This document shows, in pieces, positions 6,209 through 6,792 of a DNA stretch of 6,792 nt; the first letter of the stretch is position 1, and each line of letters opens with the position of its first letter. The position numbers were made by a program, and so were the translations under genes. This DNA is from Candidatus Portnoybacteria bacterium CG08_land_8_20_14_0_20_40_83 (lineage in GTDB: Bacteria > Patescibacteriota > Minisyncoccia > Portnoybacterales > GWB1-42-6), in the NCBI GenBank assembly GCA_002774415.1, contig PEYL01000047.1, forward strand, positions 1-6,792, read 5' to 3'. The notes beneath the pieces were generated by a model. That model was not told the DNA's origin and did not search any database. It saw only the letters and a program-made list of their open reading frames with translations.

Positions 6209-6371
6209 GCCCGCCAGGGTATGGCGGAAATAGTCCCTCGTCGATGAGACGAGAAAAAACTTGGCTATATGCTGGAAAATCCGTAGCGAGTGTCGTAAGA
6301 CACGAGCGAAGCCCAGCACCGAATTTATTCTGGTGCTGTGGCGGAAAGTATCCGGCACTACCACTTTAAAG

Positions 6372-6380
6372 AAAGGAGGT
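6372..6380 (+). promoter_or_regulatory. Strong Shine-Dalgarno site of the intron ORF
   Basis: 'aaaggaggt' ends four bases before the ATG at 6385. It is the only full-length Shine-Dalgarno match before a gene in this window; the other genes have weak or no sites. It lies between the two arms of the closing stem taccactt (6359-6366) / aagtggta (6614-6621), so it should be exposed in the loop that holds the ORF. Confidence 0.8.
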
Positions 6381-6384
6381 AAAA

Positions 6385-6615
6385 ATGATAGCAAGAATGA
6401 TAAGATTCGATGGAAAATCTGTCGCTACCTTTCTTAATGGCGAGCCAAACTCGCTGAAAATGAGAGAGAGGCGAGATATTTTTTTGGAAGAAGATCAATT
6501 TCCAAAAGAAAAGAGGGCCGAGAAAGTATGGAAGTTAGCGGAGAAATGGCAGCAAGAAGTAAAAGCAGAAGATTCAGATGATGTAGTGATTTTTTTGGAA
6601 TTTGTTGGAAATTAA
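6385..6615 (+). CDS. Intron-encoded small protein, unknown family
   Basis: ORF of 76 codons lying wholly inside the P5 extension of the 16S group I intron. I do not recognise the family. It has no LAGLIDADG, GIY-YIG, HNH or His-Cys signature, the usual marks of intron homing endonucleases, and is shorter than they are. The N-terminal part (MIRFDGKSVATFL) looks like a beta strand region; residues about 27-60 are strongly charged and probably helical (MRERRDIFLEEDQ, EKRAEKVWKLAEKW); the end is acidic then hydrophobic (EDSDDVVIFLEFVG). The start is set by the Shine-Dalgarno four bases away. The stop codon overlaps the right arm of the stem that closes the ORF loop, so translation and intron folding may interfere. 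It could be an endonuclease remnant, an intron-splicing helper, or an unrelated small gene that uses the intron as a home; I cannot choose. Confidence 0.62.
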   Translation: MIARMIRFDGKSVATFLNGEPNSLKMRERRDIFLEEDQFPKEKRAEKVWKLAEKWQQEVKAEDSDDVVIFLEFVGN

Positions 6616-6719
6616 GTGGTAAAAAAGTGTCCGGTGCGGACAACCAGCAGGGAAGTCGTCGTAGAGGCGACCCCTCAGAGACTATACGCTGAGGGCAATT
6701 CGTTAAAAAATTGAATTTA

Positions 6720-6756
6720 GTTGCGCGAAATTTGGTCAGACCAAATTTCGCGCAAC
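6720..6756 (+). repeat. Perfect 18-base inverted repeat in intron P8 extension
   Basis: 'gttgcgcgaaatttggtc' and its exact reverse complement are separated by one base, giving a very stable hairpin (17 pairs with a three-base loop in practice). It sits inside the P8 loop, between the arms 6699-6708 and 6763-6772, a peripheral place where extra RNA is tolerated without breaking the core. Confidence 0.85.
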
Positions 6757-6792
6757 ATCTGATTTTAGCGAAGTGCTATGATATAGTCCGAA

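Larger units (their letters stand above)
6094..6792 (+). ncRNA. Group I self-splicing intron in 16S (site S788), 3' end beyond window
   Basis: All core helices can be drawn. P1: exon GGAU plus UA (6090-6095) with the guide UAGUCC (6231-6236), putting a U·G wobble at U788, the group I 5' splice mark. P2: ctcgtc/gacgag (6237-6253). P3: cttggc (6260-6265) with gctgag (6688-6693). P4: gctgg (6271-6275) with ccagc (6644-6648). P5: tccgt (6280-6284) with gcgga (6636-6640). P6: gtcgtc/ggcgac (6655-6671). P7: gactata (6680-6686) with tatagtc (6782-6788). P8: ttcgttaaaa (6699-6708) with ttttagcgaa (6763-6772). The phrases ggctatatgctgg, cagcagggaa, tcagagactata and atatagtccga are typical of group I introns of the kind that often carry homing endonucleases. 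P1 and P5 are expanded, P5 by an ORF. P9 and the terminal G lie beyond 6792. Confidence 0.93.

Noticed and set aside
6178..6369. 63-codon open frame in the 5' part of the intron
   Set aside because: It runs through P1, P2, P3 and P4 ribozyme sequence, has no ribosome-binding site and no protein-like character.

Overview
The window most likely comes from a Patescibacteria (Candidate Phyla Radiation, CPR) genome, probably a Parcubacteria-type lineage. The grounds are a 16S rRNA gene with CPR-like sequence (27F, 338 and 515F primer-site mismatches, 'ataaggcatgcaagtc'), a group I intron and a separate insertion inside that gene, AT-rich low-complexity hairpin repeats between genes, and protein genes mostly without Shine-Dalgarno sites. 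TGA acts as a stop (end of the radical SAM gene), so this is not a UGA-recoding lineage. The placement is inferred from recognition, not from a search.

Layout. Positions 1-440 hold the C-terminal third of a [NiFe] hydrogenase large subunit (Ni-binding DPCxxCxxH at the very C-terminus). An AT-rich palindromic repeat follows (441-570), then a HypA-like nickel-chaperone gene lacking the zinc-ribbon (573-809), a radical SAM/SPASM-like enzyme (820-1839) and a thioredoxin reductase-like flavoprotein (1836-2804, ATGA overlap). After a CCGAATG-rich hairpin repeat comes a YruB/NrdH-type glutaredoxin (2960-3193), then a second repeat of the same style, then NAD-type glyceraldehyde-3-phosphate dehydrogenase (3291-4301). 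Directly after GAPDH lies a short relic coding for a second GAPDH C-terminus (4308-4352), followed by a two-helix membrane protein (4382-4603).

The 582 bases between that gene and the rRNA hold no convincing protein gene. They do hold a good sigma70-type promoter, a downstream block with three interleaved complementary segments ending in a terminator-like U-run (candidate small RNA, 4722-4862), a third CGGAT-type repeat, and a GC-rich pre-16S leader with alternative hairpins.

The 16S gene starts near 5186. Its helix h6 is enlarged by an AT-rich inverted repeat. It is split after the equivalent of E. coli U788 by a group I intron whose P1-P8 pairings can all be drawn from the sequence. The intron carries a 76-codon ORF in its P5 extension with the best ribosome-binding site in the window. 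The window ends inside the intron, just past the 3' strand of P7, so the 3' splice site and second 16S exon are not seen.

How the parts fit: hydrogenase plus HypA-like protein point to H2/NAD(P)H or ferredoxin-linked redox balance in a fermentative cell; the reductase and glutaredoxin form a plausible thiol relay; GAPDH is central glycolysis. The most unusual content is the rRNA gene, invaded in two places, and the putative structured RNA upstream of it.
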